DNA from: a virus
Virus record (IMG/VR): IMGVR_UViG_3300042935_000279
Coordinates: 1 to 38,131 of that record
Direction: 5' to 3' (one strand)
Length of the DNA stretch: 38,131 nucleotides
Made by a program: the position numbers and the translations under genes. Shown here in pieces: positions 28,112 through 37,523 of the stretch; position 1 is the first letter of the stretch, and each line of letters opens with the position of its first letter. A model generated the notes under the pieces. That model was not told the DNA's origin. It worked only from the letters and a program-made list of their open reading frames with translations, and made no database searches.

Positions 28112-28375
28112 ATGGCTAAATACAGCAAGATGATGATGGGTAAAGAAGTTGGCGATGCCAAAGTCTACGCTCCTCCGCACACAATGAAGGGCGAGAAAGT
28201 CGCTCCTAAAGAAAATCCCGGCTCTGGTAAAAACTTAAGCCGTGCTGATACAGTAGAGATGACTGTTGGTAATATCAACAAATCATCTGGTGGCACACCT
28301 AAGACGTCCGGCATTAAGATGCGCGGCACTGGCGCGGCCACTAAAGGTTTAATGTCTCGCGGCCCAATGGCTTAA
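28112..28375 (+). CDS. Small basic protein of unknown function
   Basis: 87 residues from the ATG at 28112. Lys, Met and Gly rich with little predicted structure (AKYSKMMMGKEVGDAKVYA, GEKVAPKENPGSGKN), a Thr/Val patch and the tail AATKGLMSRGPMA. No family is recognised. It follows the motif-bearing protein directly and is spaced 3 bp from the next gene, so the two are likely cotranslated. Confidence 0.55.
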   Translation: MAKYSKMMMGKEVGDAKVYAPPHTMKGEKVAPKENPGSGKNLSRADTVEMTVGNINKSSGGTPKTSGIKMRGTGAATKGLMSRGPMA

Positions 28376-28378
28376 ATT

Positions 28379-29230
28379 ATGGCACTAACATACGCCCAAC
28401 TTGTAGCTGCGGTAACTGATTACACGCAGAACACGTTTGACACGACTACGATCAATACAATGATCAAGCAGGCGGAGCAACGCATCTATAACACGGTGCA
28501 GATTGCCAACTTGCGTAAGAATGTCACGGGCGTTTTGGCAACCGGCAATAAGTACTTGGCTTGTCCAGAAGATTTTCTCTCGACATATAGCCTTGCTATC
28601 TACCCGTACAATGCAACAACAGCGACTGGTACATCTGCTGCCAAGACGATTGTTGTGGCCAGCGCTACAGGTATTGCTGTAGGCCAGCAGGTCACGGGTA
28701 CAAATATTGGCACTAATGCTATTGTTCGTAGCATCAGCGGTACCACAATCACATTAACAGTGGCTAATAGCGGTACAGTGAATGGCGCGGTTGTGTTTCA
28801 AGGTGACTATCTGTACCTTTTGAATAAAGATGTGAACTTTATGCGCGAGGCATATCCACTAAGCGCACAGGTTTCAGAGCCCCGTCACTATGCTATCTTT
28901 GGCCCCCAGTCTGCCAACGTCAATGAGCTGTCGTTCATTCTTGGCCCTACGCCTAATGCCAATTACTACGCAGAGCTGCATTACTATTACTACCCAGAGT
29001 CTATTGTTACCGCGCTGACCACATGGCTGGGTGATAACTTTGACTCTGCACTGCTGTATGGAACTCTGTCTGAGGCCGGTACATACATGAAGAGCTCGCC
29101 CGAAGATGGGATGTATAAGCTGTATCAGGAACGTTATGTTCAAGCTATGGCGCTTCTCAAGAACTTGGGTGATGGTAAACAAAGGGCTGACGCATACCGC
29201 GATGGCCAAGTTAGGGTTGCAGTCTCATGA
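28379..29230 (+). CDS. Phage adaptor protein (gp6/SU10 adaptor-like)
   Basis: A 283-residue protein. LTYAQLVAAVTDYTQN (3-18) and TTINTMIKQAEQRIYNTVQI form the helical opening typical of head-tail adaptor proteins (I-x-x-A-E-x-R-I). An inserted immunoglobulin-like beta domain follows (about 75-140). The C-terminal part (YLYLLNKDVNFMREAYP, YYAELHYYYYPESIV, YGTLSEAGTYMKSSPED, LYQERYVQAMALLK) returns to adaptor sequence. A second adaptor after the gene at 26594 suits a podovirus neck. The 4-bp end overlap with the next gene shows coupling. Confidence 0.72.
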   Translation: MALTYAQLVAAVTDYTQNTFDTTTINTMIKQAEQRIYNTVQIANLRKNVTGVLATGNKYLACPEDFLSTYSLAIYPYNATTATGTSAAKTIVVASATGIAVGQQVTGTNIGTNAIVRSISGTTITLTVANSGTVNGAVVFQGDYLYLLNKDVNFMREAYPLSAQVSEPRHYAIFGPQSANVNELSFILGPTPNANYYAELHYYYYPESIVTALTTWLGDNFDSALLYGTLSEAGTYMKSSPEDGMYKLYQERYVQAMALLKNLGDGKQRADAYRDGQVRVAVS

Positions 29231-29652
29231 GTATTGTTCAGACCCAGACCACAAGCTTCAAGGCAGAGCTGTACCAAGGTATTCACGACCTTACTACAGA
29301 CGTTATCAAGATTGCCCTGTATACAGCTTCTGCCGACTTGAATGAGAATACAACTGTGTATTCCGTGAGCACGCCCGGGCAGATTGCTAATACAGGCACT
29401 TACGTTGCTGGCGGTGCAACATTAACACCTATTACGGTATCGTCTTCTGGATACACGGCTTATGTGGGCTTCCCAAATGTATCGTGGACTGGGGCTATCA
29501 CGGCTAGATGCGCTTTGATCTATAACTCAAGCAAAGGTAATAAGTCCGTTGCTGTGTTGGACTTTGGGTCTGATAAAACGTCAACGACAACTTTCACTAT
29601 CACAATGCCAGTAAATGGCCCAACCACTTCGTTAATTCGTAGTTCTAATTAA
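29227..29652 (+). CDS. Small virion structural protein (tail/neck)
   Basis: A 141-residue beta protein. FKAELYQGIHDL and VIKIALYTASADLNENTTVYS, followed by GGATLTPITVSSSGYTAY and ARCALIYNSSKGNKSVAVLDFGSDKT, form a pattern of structural proteins found after adaptor genes in freshwater phage genomes. Low charge and predicted sandwich, probably a neck or fibre-base component. Coupled to the adaptor gene by ATGA. Confidence 0.6.
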   Translation: MSIVQTQTTSFKAELYQGIHDLTTDVIKIALYTASADLNENTTVYSVSTPGQIANTGTYVAGGATLTPITVSSSGYTAYVGFPNVSWTGAITARCALIYNSSKGNKSVAVLDFGSDKTSTTTFTITMPVNGPTTSLIRSSN

Positions 29653-29662
29653 GGAGCCTCAC

Positions 29663-30226
29663 ATGAGCTTGGACAAAATCACCGCTACCGATCAAGTAGC
29701 AGCAATCACAAAATACAACACCATGCCTACTGATGAGATGGCTATTCATGGTACATACCATGCTATTTGCTACAGCATTGATGGCTTTGTTAAATGGGAC
29801 GAACCCATCCAGAACTTGGTAACGACTGTTGGTAAGAACTTGACCTTAGATACTATCCTTGGTAACTCAGCCGCTGGCGCAGTTGTGATGGGTCTAAAGG
29901 GTGTGGGTTCGGCTAACGTAGCTGACACACAAGCTTCCCACGCAGGCTGGTTAGAAGTGGGTGGTACTAACGCCCCTGCTTACTCTGGTAATCGTCCTAC
30001 ACCTTCTTTTAGCGCGGCTTCTGCTTCGAGTAAAGCTACGTCTTCTGCTGTGTCATTTGCTATGACTAGCACGGGTACTGTGGCTGGTTGCTTTATTAAC
30101 ATTGGCGGTAGCGCAACTAAAGATTCAACCACTGGCACATTGTTCTCTGCGGGTGATTTCTCTAGTTCTAAGGCTGTTGTTAACGGTGACACGATTGCGG
30201 TAACGTACACATTAACATTGACTTGA
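29663..30226 (+). CDS. Structural protein of fibre region
   Basis: A 187-residue protein. The N-terminus is helical with SIDGFVKWDEPIQNLVTTVGKNL, then a Thr/Ser/Ala-rich beta C-terminus ending TIAVTYTLTLT. A recurring family in this kind of phage, probably a base for fibres. AAGGAG precedes the ATG. No catalytic motif. Confidence 0.55.
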   Translation: MSLDKITATDQVAAITKYNTMPTDEMAIHGTYHAICYSIDGFVKWDEPIQNLVTTVGKNLTLDTILGNSAAGAVVMGLKGVGSANVADTQASHAGWLEVGGTNAPAYSGNRPTPSFSAASASSKATSSAVSFAMTSTGTVAGCFINIGGSATKDSTTGTLFSAGDFSSSKAVVNGDTIAVTYTLTLT

Positions 30227-30227
30227 T

Positions 30228-31064
30228 ATGGCGTTAGCTTGGGGTGACGGCGCATGGGGTGATAACGCATGGGGCGGGGGAGAGACTTTCCCTGTCAGCG
30301 TTACTGAAACCGCCCTTATTGCCGACTCTCAAGCCGCTGGGTTATTGATTGATGTAAGTATTACGGAGTCGTTGACCGGCGGGACGGCTTGGGGTCAAGA
30401 TGCTTGGGGTTCTGATTCGTGGGGTGGTACAGCGGGCATTCAGGATATTCAGACTGTAGCTCTGACTGTGAATGTAGCGGTGGATGAATCTGCCGCTATT
30501 ACTGAAGCGCAGTCTGTTGTTGCTGGGTTTGTGGGTTCTGTTACTGAGACAATGGCTATTGCTGAGGATAATGCAGCAATTACAAGTTATAACGTCAGTG
30601 TGGCAGATAGCCAGACCATTACGGATGATGAGGCGGCGCAGACAAGCTATAACGAGAGTGTGTCAGATTCGTTAGGAATTGTGGATGTAGAGACGGCAGT
30701 TGCTACATTCTTAGGTGATATATCAGAGTCGATTGCAATAGCAGAAGCGCAGGTGGCTGTGCTGATTGTGACCATCGTAGAGTCGATGGCTATTGCAGAA
30801 GGAACGACTGTAGGAACGTATTACCAAGAGTTTTTAGATGAATCTGTTGCAATCACGGATATAAATACTGGTGGTGCAAACTACCAATTGAGCCGGACGG
30901 AAACGATGGCAATAACGGAAATAAACGGTGGGCGATATTTTTGGGAAATTATTGATGACACAGAGGTCGCAAACTGGCAAAATATCAGCAATCCGCAAAC
31001 ACCGGGCTGGGCTGCTGTTGATACAACGGAATCTCCCGGTTGGACAGTAATTTCTACTCAGTAG
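30228..31064 (+). CDS. Repetitive fibre-like protein
   Basis: A 278-residue protein with two repeat types. Near the start W-G-x-x-A-W-G-x-x-x-W-G appears twice (WGDGAWGDNAWGGG and WGQDAWGSDSWGG). From about 75, a 20-26 residue unit recurs, of the form [SV]-x-[ED]-[ST]-x-x-I-x-[ED] (VTETMAIAEDN, VADSQTITDDEA, VSDSLGIVDVE, ISESIAIAEA, IVESMAIAEG, LDESVAITDI). Regular acidic strands fit a trimeric fibre shaft. The C-terminus is Trp rich. No ribosome site, so probably coupled reinitiation. Confidence 0.6.
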   Translation: MALAWGDGAWGDNAWGGGETFPVSVTETALIADSQAAGLLIDVSITESLTGGTAWGQDAWGSDSWGGTAGIQDIQTVALTVNVAVDESAAITEAQSVVAGFVGSVTETMAIAEDNAAITSYNVSVADSQTITDDEAAQTSYNESVSDSLGIVDVETAVATFLGDISESIAIAEAQVAVLIVTIVESMAIAEGTTVGTYYQEFLDESVAITDINTGGANYQLSRTETMAITEINGGRYFWEIIDDTEVANWQNISNPQTPGWAAVDTTESPGWTVISTQ

Positions 31065-31073
31065 GAGAATTAA

Positions 31074-31889
31074 ATGGCAAACACATCGCTAATTGGACTA
31101 ACCCTCCCAGTACAAGGAACTCTATCCGGTAGCTGGGGTAATACGGTTAACAACGCGATCTCCCAGATTGTGGACGTTGCGGTAGCTGGTACACAGACAA
31201 TTACAACTGATGCAGACATTAATTTGGCTGTTACAACAGGTACTGATTCAAGTACAGGTCTAACAGCCAATAGCTCTCAGTATGCGGTTCTTCTGTGTAC
31301 TGGCGCACGTACAGCACTGCGTTTTATTAATACTCCAAAGCAAAGTAAGACTTACGTTGTTATCAACGATACGACAGGTGGTTTTGCGGTAACAGTTCGT
31401 GGTGGCCCTACAACCCCTACAACGGGCGTAACGGTAGCGGCTGGTACACGGGCAATCATTGCTTGGAATGGCTCTGACTTTGTTAATGTGGGCGGTGGCT
31501 CTGCTGGTGGCTCTAACACACAGGTTCAGTTCAACAGTTCTGGCTCGTTTGGTGGTTCTGCTAACCTGACTTTTGACGGCACAACGCTGACAGCCAATGA
31601 TCTAATTGACTCTTCGCTAACAGCCAACAAGCCTGTATTTACAAATGGCACTAAGAACCTAGTGTCTACTGGAACGCTTGGTGTGGATCAAGGCGGTACC
31701 GGCCTTACTACTTTGACTGCTAACAACGTTATTCTAGGTAACGGAACATCAACACCAACTTTTGTAGCACCTAGCACAGCAGGTAATGTTTTGACTTCTA
31801 ATGGCACAACGTGGGCATCCACTGCTCCGGCGGCTTCTGGTGCTACCAAGGGTCAGGCAATCGCTTTCTCAATCGTATTCGGTCTGTAA
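31074..31889 (+). CDS. Tail fibre protein
   Basis: A 271-residue, Thr/Ser/Gly/Asn-rich protein. The first 25 residues (SLIGLTLPVQGTLSGSWGNTVN) match the short conserved start of many podovirus fibres. The C-terminal third has GTLGVDQGGTGLTTLTANNV and GNGTSTPTFVAPSTAGNVLTS, the phage fibre collar motif Q-G-G-T-G-x-x-T. It is followed by other short fibre genes. AGGAG lies upstream. Binds the host surface or links to the RCC1 modules. Confidence 0.65.
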   Translation: MANTSLIGLTLPVQGTLSGSWGNTVNNAISQIVDVAVAGTQTITTDADINLAVTTGTDSSTGLTANSSQYAVLLCTGARTALRFINTPKQSKTYVVINDTTGGFAVTVRGGPTTPTTGVTVAAGTRAIIAWNGSDFVNVGGGSAGGSNTQVQFNSSGSFGGSANLTFDGTTLTANDLIDSSLTANKPVFTNGTKNLVSTGTLGVDQGGTGLTTLTANNVILGNGTSTPTFVAPSTAGNVLTSNGTTWASTAPAASGATKGQAIAFSIVFGL

Positions 31890-31898
31890 GGAACTATC

Positions 31899-32276
31899 AT
31901 GGCAAATCCAAATATTGTTAACGTCACGACCCTAACGGGCAATACAACGTATCTAACACCCGGTAACACAACGGCTAACACTCTGCTATCTAACGCCGCA
32001 TCTTCTGGTCTGGTCTACAAGATCAACCAGATCGTGTGTGCCAATGTAAACGGCTCAAGTGCTGTAAACGCAACGGTGGCTATTAACTCAGCCGCCGCTG
32101 GCGCAGGTACAAACTACCCAATCATCTCTACTATCTCAGTGCCAGCTAGTGCATCTGTGATCGCAGTAGATAAGACCACGGCGGTGTACCTGATGGAGAA
32201 CTCATCCATTGTGGTGACATCTGGTACATCTAGCGGTATCACTTACACGATCAGCTACGAGTCTATTGCTTCTTAA
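31899..32276 (+). CDS. Small fibre-associated beta protein
   Basis: A 125-residue protein (MANPNIVNVTTLTGNTTYL opening) with regularly alternating Thr/Val/Ser strands and little charge. The shape resembles trimeric receptor-binding knobs. Recurring family in uncultivated phages, no assigned ligand. AAGGA precedes the ATG. It immediately precedes the RCC1 cluster. Confidence 0.55.
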   Translation: MANPNIVNVTTLTGNTTYLTPGNTTANTLLSNAASSGLVYKINQIVCANVNGSSAVNATVAINSAAAGAGTNYPIISTISVPASASVIAVDKTTAVYLMENSSIVVTSGTSSGITYTISYESIAS

Positions 32277-32288
32277 GCGAGGAACAGT

Positions 32289-33437
32289 ATGTCTATAAGA
32301 CAAATGTTTCCGGGGAGTATTGTTAAGCCGGGGTTTAATCCTCTAGCGGCTCAAACGCCTTCGTACACATACTATTTGTATACTTGGGGACGTAATAATG
32401 ATGGTCAATTGGGTCTTGGAAACACTACAAGTTATTCATCACCCAAGCAAGTTGGTTCACTGACTACGTGGTTAAACATTGCCAATGGTTATGCTTTTAC
32501 ATTAGCCACTAAGACTGATGGAACCTTATGGTCTTGGGGTACTGGAGCGCAAGGCCAATTGGGTTTAGGTAATACAACCAGTTATTCTTCTCCAAAACAA
32601 ATTGGGGCTTTAACAAATTGGGCGAGCGTGGGGTGCGCTTCGCAAGCATCTTTTGCTGTTAAAACAGATGGCACTATATGGTCTTGGGGGGCAGGTGGTA
32701 GCGGTAAACTTGGACTTGGAAACACTACATCTTATTCTTCCCCAAAACAAATTGGCTCTCTTACAAACTGGTCAAAAGTAATTGGTGGAACACAATCGGG
32801 TTTTGCAATTAAGACTGACGGAACTTTATGGGCGTGGGGAGTTAATACCAATGGACTTTTGGGTTTAGGAGACACTGTAAGTAGATCATCTCCTGTGCAA
32901 GTTGGGGTTTTAACTAACTGGTTAAATCTTTCCGCTGGTTATTACAACACACTTGCCAGTAAAACTGACGGCACTCTGTGGTCTTGGGGTAGAGGTAGCT
33001 TTGGTTGTTTAGGTCTTGGAAACACAACCAACTACTCGTCACCAAAACAAATTGGTGCATTGACTTCATGGCTAAATGTTGCATCTGCTTATTTTGCTGG
33101 TTTTGCAATTAAAACAAATGGAACTGCTTGGGCTTGGGGGCAAAATAACGTTGGTCAATTGGGGCAGGGAAATACAACAAATTATTCTTCACCTATGCAA
33201 ATAGGTGCTTTAACAAATTGGTCAACAATTTCATCTACACCTTCACTTGGAGGCTCATCAACAGCAGTTCTTGCAATCAAAACAGATGATACTTTGTGGG
33301 CATGGGGATCTAATGCACAAGGGCAATTAGGATCAGGAAATTTAATTGACAGATCATCTCCAGTGCAAGTAGGAGCCTTAAGCACTTGGGAGAGTGTTAA
33401 GTGTTTTGGGCAATTTGTAACAGCACTCGGATACTAA
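32289..33437 (+). CDS. RCC1-repeat fibre protein, type A (seven repeats)
   Basis: A 382-residue protein. A short N-terminus (KPGFNPLAAQT) is followed by seven RCC1-type repeats of about 50 residues, each ending in a variant of YSSPKQVGSLTTWLNI and containing AIKTDGTLWSWG and GQLGLGN. Seven such units should close a seven-bladed beta propeller. RCC1 folds bind proteins or glycans; in a tail-fibre region a receptor-binding or display role is likely. The short start is shared with 36386-37519 (type A). It abuts the next RCC1 gene with one base between them. Confidence 0.8.
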   Translation: MSIRQMFPGSIVKPGFNPLAAQTPSYTYYLYTWGRNNDGQLGLGNTTSYSSPKQVGSLTTWLNIANGYAFTLATKTDGTLWSWGTGAQGQLGLGNTTSYSSPKQIGALTNWASVGCASQASFAVKTDGTIWSWGAGGSGKLGLGNTTSYSSPKQIGSLTNWSKVIGGTQSGFAIKTDGTLWAWGVNTNGLLGLGDTVSRSSPVQVGVLTNWLNLSAGYYNTLASKTDGTLWSWGRGSFGCLGLGNTTNYSSPKQIGALTSWLNVASAYFAGFAIKTNGTAWAWGQNNVGQLGQGNTTNYSSPMQIGALTNWSTISSTPSLGGSSTAVLAIKTDDTLWAWGSNAQGQLGSGNLIDRSSPVQVGALSTWESVKCFGQFVTALGY

Positions 33438-33438
33438 T

Positions 33439-34620
33439 ATGCCAATAACATACCCCGGCGTTCAATACTCAGGCATCTGGACAATGCAACAGGTGAATGC
33501 CGCTATTGCGGCTGGGACTTGGCCTTCACCGCCTGTGACGGGGCCTCGTTTGTTTTCATGGGGTGATAACAACCAAGGGGCGCTTGGGCTTGGTAATATA
33601 ACTAACTACTCCTCCCCTAAGCAAGTTGGTTCATTAACAGATTGGCTACAAATATGTGCTGGTGGTTATAACAATACATCTGCCGCCATTAAAACTGATG
33701 GTACTTTATGGACTTGGGGTTACAACGGAAATGGGCAACTTGGTCTTGGTAACACTACTAATTACTCAAGTCCAAAACAAGTTGGGGCTTTAACTGGTTG
33801 GACTCAAGTTTCTAGTGGTAGATTTAACATGACTGCCGCAATAAAAAGTAATGGAACGTTGTGGTTAATGGGCGCTGGCTCTTATGGACAATTAGGCTTA
33901 GGAAATACAACTAGCTATTCCTCTCCAAAGCAACTTGGTGCGCTGACAAATTGGGCTTCTGTCTCTTGTGCTAATGCCGGGGTAAGAGCAATAAAAACTG
34001 ATGGTACGCTTTGGGCATGGGGTTATAACGTACTTGGCGCACTTGGAGATGGAACATTAACAAATCGTTCTTCCCCAGTTCAAATTGGTGCATTAACAAC
34101 TTGGGCAAAAGTTGGTGCTGTTGGTAATTTTACACTTGCCATTACAACAAGTGGAGCTTTGTACGCTTGGGGTGGAAATAGTACAGGCTCTTTGGGTTTA
34201 GGCAACACTACGTATTACTCTTCCCCTAAACAAGTTGGTTCATTAACTAATTGGGCTTATGTTGCTCCGGGAATGTCCTCCTCAATTGCTTTAAAAACTG
34301 ATGGTACGCTATGGGCTTGGGGATTAAATAGCAGTGGTCAACTTGGTTTTGGTAATCAGACAAACTACTCTTCTCCAAAACAAGTTGGCTCTTTAACTAC
34401 TTGGTTAAAAATTGCTGGAACCTATACAAGTACTTATGCCATCACAACATCTGGAGCATTATATGCTTGGGGTTCTAATAATGTTGGTCAATTAGGTCTT
34501 GGAAACATAACAGCATATTCATCGCCTAAACAAGTTGGCTCACTTACAACATGGACTACATTAAGTACATTTGGTGGTAATGCAAACAACATTTTGGCAA
34601 TAGGTGTAAACACAGTATGA
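33439..34620 (+). CDS. RCC1-repeat fibre protein, type B (seven repeats)
   Basis: A 393-residue protein. Its N-terminal 40 residues, PITYPGVQYSGIWTMQQVNA then AAGTWPSPPV, are unlike the type A start but nearly repeated at 37524 (GVQYSGIW, AAGTWPLAPV), so they likely anchor the propeller to the virion. Seven RCC1 repeats follow (PKQVGSLTDW, PKQVGALTGW, PKQLGALTNW and so on). The stop overlaps the next gene's start by ATGA. Nucleotide-level similarity among repeats favours recombination between genes. Confidence 0.8.
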   Translation: MPITYPGVQYSGIWTMQQVNAAIAAGTWPSPPVTGPRLFSWGDNNQGALGLGNITNYSSPKQVGSLTDWLQICAGGYNNTSAAIKTDGTLWTWGYNGNGQLGLGNTTNYSSPKQVGALTGWTQVSSGRFNMTAAIKSNGTLWLMGAGSYGQLGLGNTTSYSSPKQLGALTNWASVSCANAGVRAIKTDGTLWAWGYNVLGALGDGTLTNRSSPVQIGALTTWAKVGAVGNFTLAITTSGALYAWGGNSTGSLGLGNTTYYSSPKQVGSLTNWAYVAPGMSSSIALKTDGTLWAWGLNSSGQLGFGNQTNYSSPKQVGSLTTWLKIAGTYTSTYAITTSGALYAWGSNNVGQLGLGNITAYSSPKQVGSLTTWTTLSTFGGNANNILAIGVNTV

Positions 34621-36389
34621 ACAAAACACTGCACTTCCTCTCTGGCATTCCTCGTTCTGGCTCAACAGTCCTTGCGGCTATTTTGAACCAGAACCCAATG
34701 ACTCATGTATCCACCACATCTGGGCTTGTCCACGCCCTTGATGGCTTGGCTAATACATGGCACTCAGCGGGTCTTCTCAATGAGAACGACCCCACCAGAG
34801 AGAAACTTGCACAAACCATGCGTGGGTGCATTGATGCGTTTTACGCTGATACAGACAAGCCTGTCATCATTGACAAGTCTCGTGGTTGGCCTATTCCCCA
34901 GATCATGGGTGCTATGTCTCAGGTGATTGGTCGCCCATGCAAGGTGATCGCTACGGTTCGTCCTGTTCCTGACTGTATGGCTTCATTTGTCCGTGTGGCA
35001 AAGCCTGCTGATCTGGATGAGTTCATGTATTCAGGCCAGTTAGCTGACCACCTGAAAGCCGCTTACCTGTCTTTAGAAGCTGGCTACGCCGCCATGCCAG
35101 AGAACTTCTTGATGGTTGAATACGACAAGCTGTTGGCTGATCCCCGCGCAGAACTTGCCCGTATCCATGAGTTCTTGGAACTGCCTGAATACGATTACGA
35201 CTTCTCCAACATTGACGGCTCGTCAGTTAAAGAAGACGATGAGAATCTGCACGGCTACGCTGGTATGCACGATGTCAAGCCAGTCTTGGCTAAACAGCAC
35301 AACGACAAGTCCAAAGACCTGTTAAAGCACCACTACAACCAGTTTTGCCAGCCAGAGTTCTGGAGTGGTAATGCACGGACGATGCCTGAGTTGGATGACC
35401 TTGATCTACAGGTAGCCGCAGGCAAGATGGGTGATTTTGCTGAAGGCTGGAGACTGTCTGAGAAGCTCCACGCAGAGCGTCCTAACGACCACCGTGCGGC
35501 TTATAACCGTTCATGGTATCTACTCAAACAGGGTCAGATTGGTGAAGGCTACAAGCAGATGGATCGCGGTCGCTACTGCGGGATCATTGGTGAGCGCCGC
35601 CCAGACACACCAGCCCCTGAGTGGGACGGTAAGACCAAAGGTACGATTCTCTTGTACTGCGACCACGGCTTGGGCGATCAGATTCACCAAGTGCGCTATG
35701 CCCGTGATCTAGTGGCTAGGGGTAATAAGGTAGTGGTCTGCTGCTCAGGTCAACTGGCTGGCCTGTTCTCAGGCATTGAAGGTGTATCCGCTGTTGTTCA
35801 AGTTGGTGCTGAGTTTGGCGTGTTCCACGACTTCTGGTGCTATGGTATGACAGCCCCTAACTACCTTGGTTATGAGATGTCAGACCTGCGCGGCGATGCT
35901 TACATCACTAAGCCTACGACCATCAAAGGCCGTAAGAAACGCATCGGTATCCGCTGGCAGGGCAACAGTAAGTTTGAAGACGACCACAACAAACGCTTCC
36001 CCTACGATTTGTTGTTTGCCGCAGTAAAAGATGCTGACGCAGAATTCATTTCTTTACAGCGTGATGAGGGTGCAGATGCTTGCCCAACATGGGTAAAACA
36101 AGTACCATTAAACACATGGGCAGACACCCAAGCTGCGGTAGCAAGTTGTGATCTGGTGATCTCTTCTTGCACATCTGTCAGCCATTTGGCGGCGGCTATG
36201 GGCGTTGAGACTTGGGTAGTGATTCCAGTGATGGGCTACTACCTGTATGCGTTAGACGGCGACAAGACACCTTATTACGACACCATGACTTTATTCAGGC
36301 AAGAAGTATTTGGCGAATGGGAAGCTCCGTTTGAGAAGATCAAGGAGCGTTTAAACGCTAACCGTGCCGCACTGAGGAGCGTAGCGTGA
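34617..36389 (+). CDS. Sulfotransferase / glycosyltransferase fusion
   Basis: A 590-residue protein with two enzyme domains. Residues 1-250 are a PAPS-dependent sulfotransferase: the 5'-phosphosulfate loop SGIPRSGSTVLA (9-20) and the 3'-phosphate site VRPVPDCMASFVR (114-126) with R115 and S123. A linker resembling a TPR follows (about 262-325). Residues 340-580 resemble a GT9-type glycosyltransferase (YCDHGLGDQIHQVRYARDL; GIRWQGNSKFEDDHNKRFP; SCDLVISSCTSVSHLAAAMG). It sits between two RCC1 pairs and is coupled to both, so it probably modifies the fibres, or a host or receptor glycan. No signal peptide or membrane segment. Confidence 0.78.
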   Translation: MNKTLHFLSGIPRSGSTVLAAILNQNPMTHVSTTSGLVHALDGLANTWHSAGLLNENDPTREKLAQTMRGCIDAFYADTDKPVIIDKSRGWPIPQIMGAMSQVIGRPCKVIATVRPVPDCMASFVRVAKPADLDEFMYSGQLADHLKAAYLSLEAGYAAMPENFLMVEYDKLLADPRAELARIHEFLELPEYDYDFSNIDGSSVKEDDENLHGYAGMHDVKPVLAKQHNDKSKDLLKHHYNQFCQPEFWSGNARTMPELDDLDLQVAAGKMGDFAEGWRLSEKLHAERPNDHRAAYNRSWYLLKQGQIGEGYKQMDRGRYCGIIGERRPDTPAPEWDGKTKGTILLYCDHGLGDQIHQVRYARDLVARGNKVVVCCSGQLAGLFSGIEGVSAVVQVGAEFGVFHDFWCYGMTAPNYLGYEMSDLRGDAYITKPTTIKGRKKRIGIRWQGNSKFEDDHNKRFPYDLLFAAVKDADAEFISLQRDEGADACPTWVKQVPLNTWADTQAAVASCDLVISSCTSVSHLAAAMGVETWVVIPVMGYYLYALDGDKTPYYDTMTLFRQEVFGEWEAPFEKIKERLNANRAALRSVA

Positions 36390-37519
36390 GCTTTAGATAT
36401 GCCGCTGGGATAAACAAGCCGGGTTTTAATCCGCTTGGAACCCAGACGACCACTTACTTATATAACTTATTTAGCTGGGGAAACAACGCTAGTGGGCAAC
36501 TTGGTTTAAATAACAACACTTATTATTCCAGTCCTAAACAAGTTGGCTCGTTAACTACTTGGTCAGCAATTTCTGGCGGCAATCAATATGTTGTAGCTAT
36601 TCAAACAAATGGAACATTGTGGTCGTGGGGTGAAAACGGAAATGGTCAGCTTGGTTTTGGAAACACAACAGCTTACTCTTCCCCAAAACAAGTTGGCTCG
36701 TTAACTACTTGGTCAAAAGCAAGTGCTAATTTTCGGTCATCTTTGGCAATAAAAACAGATGGAACTTTATGGTCGTGGGGGTGGAACAATTTAGGTCAAT
36801 TAGGTTTAGGCGACAGAACAGATCGTTCTTCACCCATTCAAATTGGAGCTTTAACAACTTGGGCGACAGTATCTAATTCACCATACAGTAAACTTAATTT
36901 TGCTATTACAACATCCGGCGCACTTTGGGGTTGGGGTCAGAATGCCAATGGTCAGTTAGGTTTAGGAAATACAACTTCTTACTCATCTCCAAAACAAGTT
37001 GGTGCGCTAACAAATTGGCTAAAGGTGGCTGGTGGAGCATACTTTACCCTTGCTGTAAAAACTGATGGCACATTGTGGTCATGGGGAAATAGCGCCTATG
37101 GACAATTAGGGTTAGGTAACACAACAGAATACAATTCACCTAAACAAGTTGGCGCTTTAACAAGTTGGTTAAATATTTCCGCAAATTATGGAAGTTCGTT
37201 TGCTGTTAAAACAGATGGGACTATTTGGGCGTGGGGTAGAAATACTTCTGGGCAACTTGGCTTGGGAAATACTACAGATCGCAATTCTCCCGTGCAAATT
37301 GGTGCGTTAGCAAATTGGTTAACTGTATCGACAAGTGGAACAACTCAAGGTGCAATGGCCATTAAAACAGATGGAACTTTATGGGGTTGGGGTGCTAATG
37401 GTGATGGTCAACTAGGGAATGGGAATATAACTACAACATCAAGCCCGATACAAGTTGGCGCATCAACTACTTGGTCTAAAGTAACTAGTTTAAATGGCGC
37501 TACAGTGGCAATAGGATAA
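36386..37519 (+). CDS. RCC1-repeat fibre protein, type A copy 2
   Basis: A 377-residue protein starting MSFRYAAGINKPGFNPLGTQT, the same short start as the gene at 32289 (KPGFNPL, QT). Seven RCC1 repeats follow, some with changed cores (YNSPKQVGALTSW, RNSPVQIGALANW). It overlaps the ST/GT gene by ATGA. The next gene is type B, so the A-B order is repeated. Confidence 0.8.
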   Translation: MSFRYAAGINKPGFNPLGTQTTTYLYNLFSWGNNASGQLGLNNNTYYSSPKQVGSLTTWSAISGGNQYVVAIQTNGTLWSWGENGNGQLGFGNTTAYSSPKQVGSLTTWSKASANFRSSLAIKTDGTLWSWGWNNLGQLGLGDRTDRSSPIQIGALTTWATVSNSPYSKLNFAITTSGALWGWGQNANGQLGLGNTTSYSSPKQVGALTNWLKVAGGAYFTLAVKTDGTLWSWGNSAYGQLGLGNTTEYNSPKQVGALTSWLNISANYGSSFAVKTDGTIWAWGRNTSGQLGLGNTTDRNSPVQIGALANWLTVSTSGTTQGAMAIKTDGTLWGWGANGDGQLGNGNITTTSSPIQVGASTTWSKVTSLNGATVAIG

Positions 37520-37523
37520 CGTA

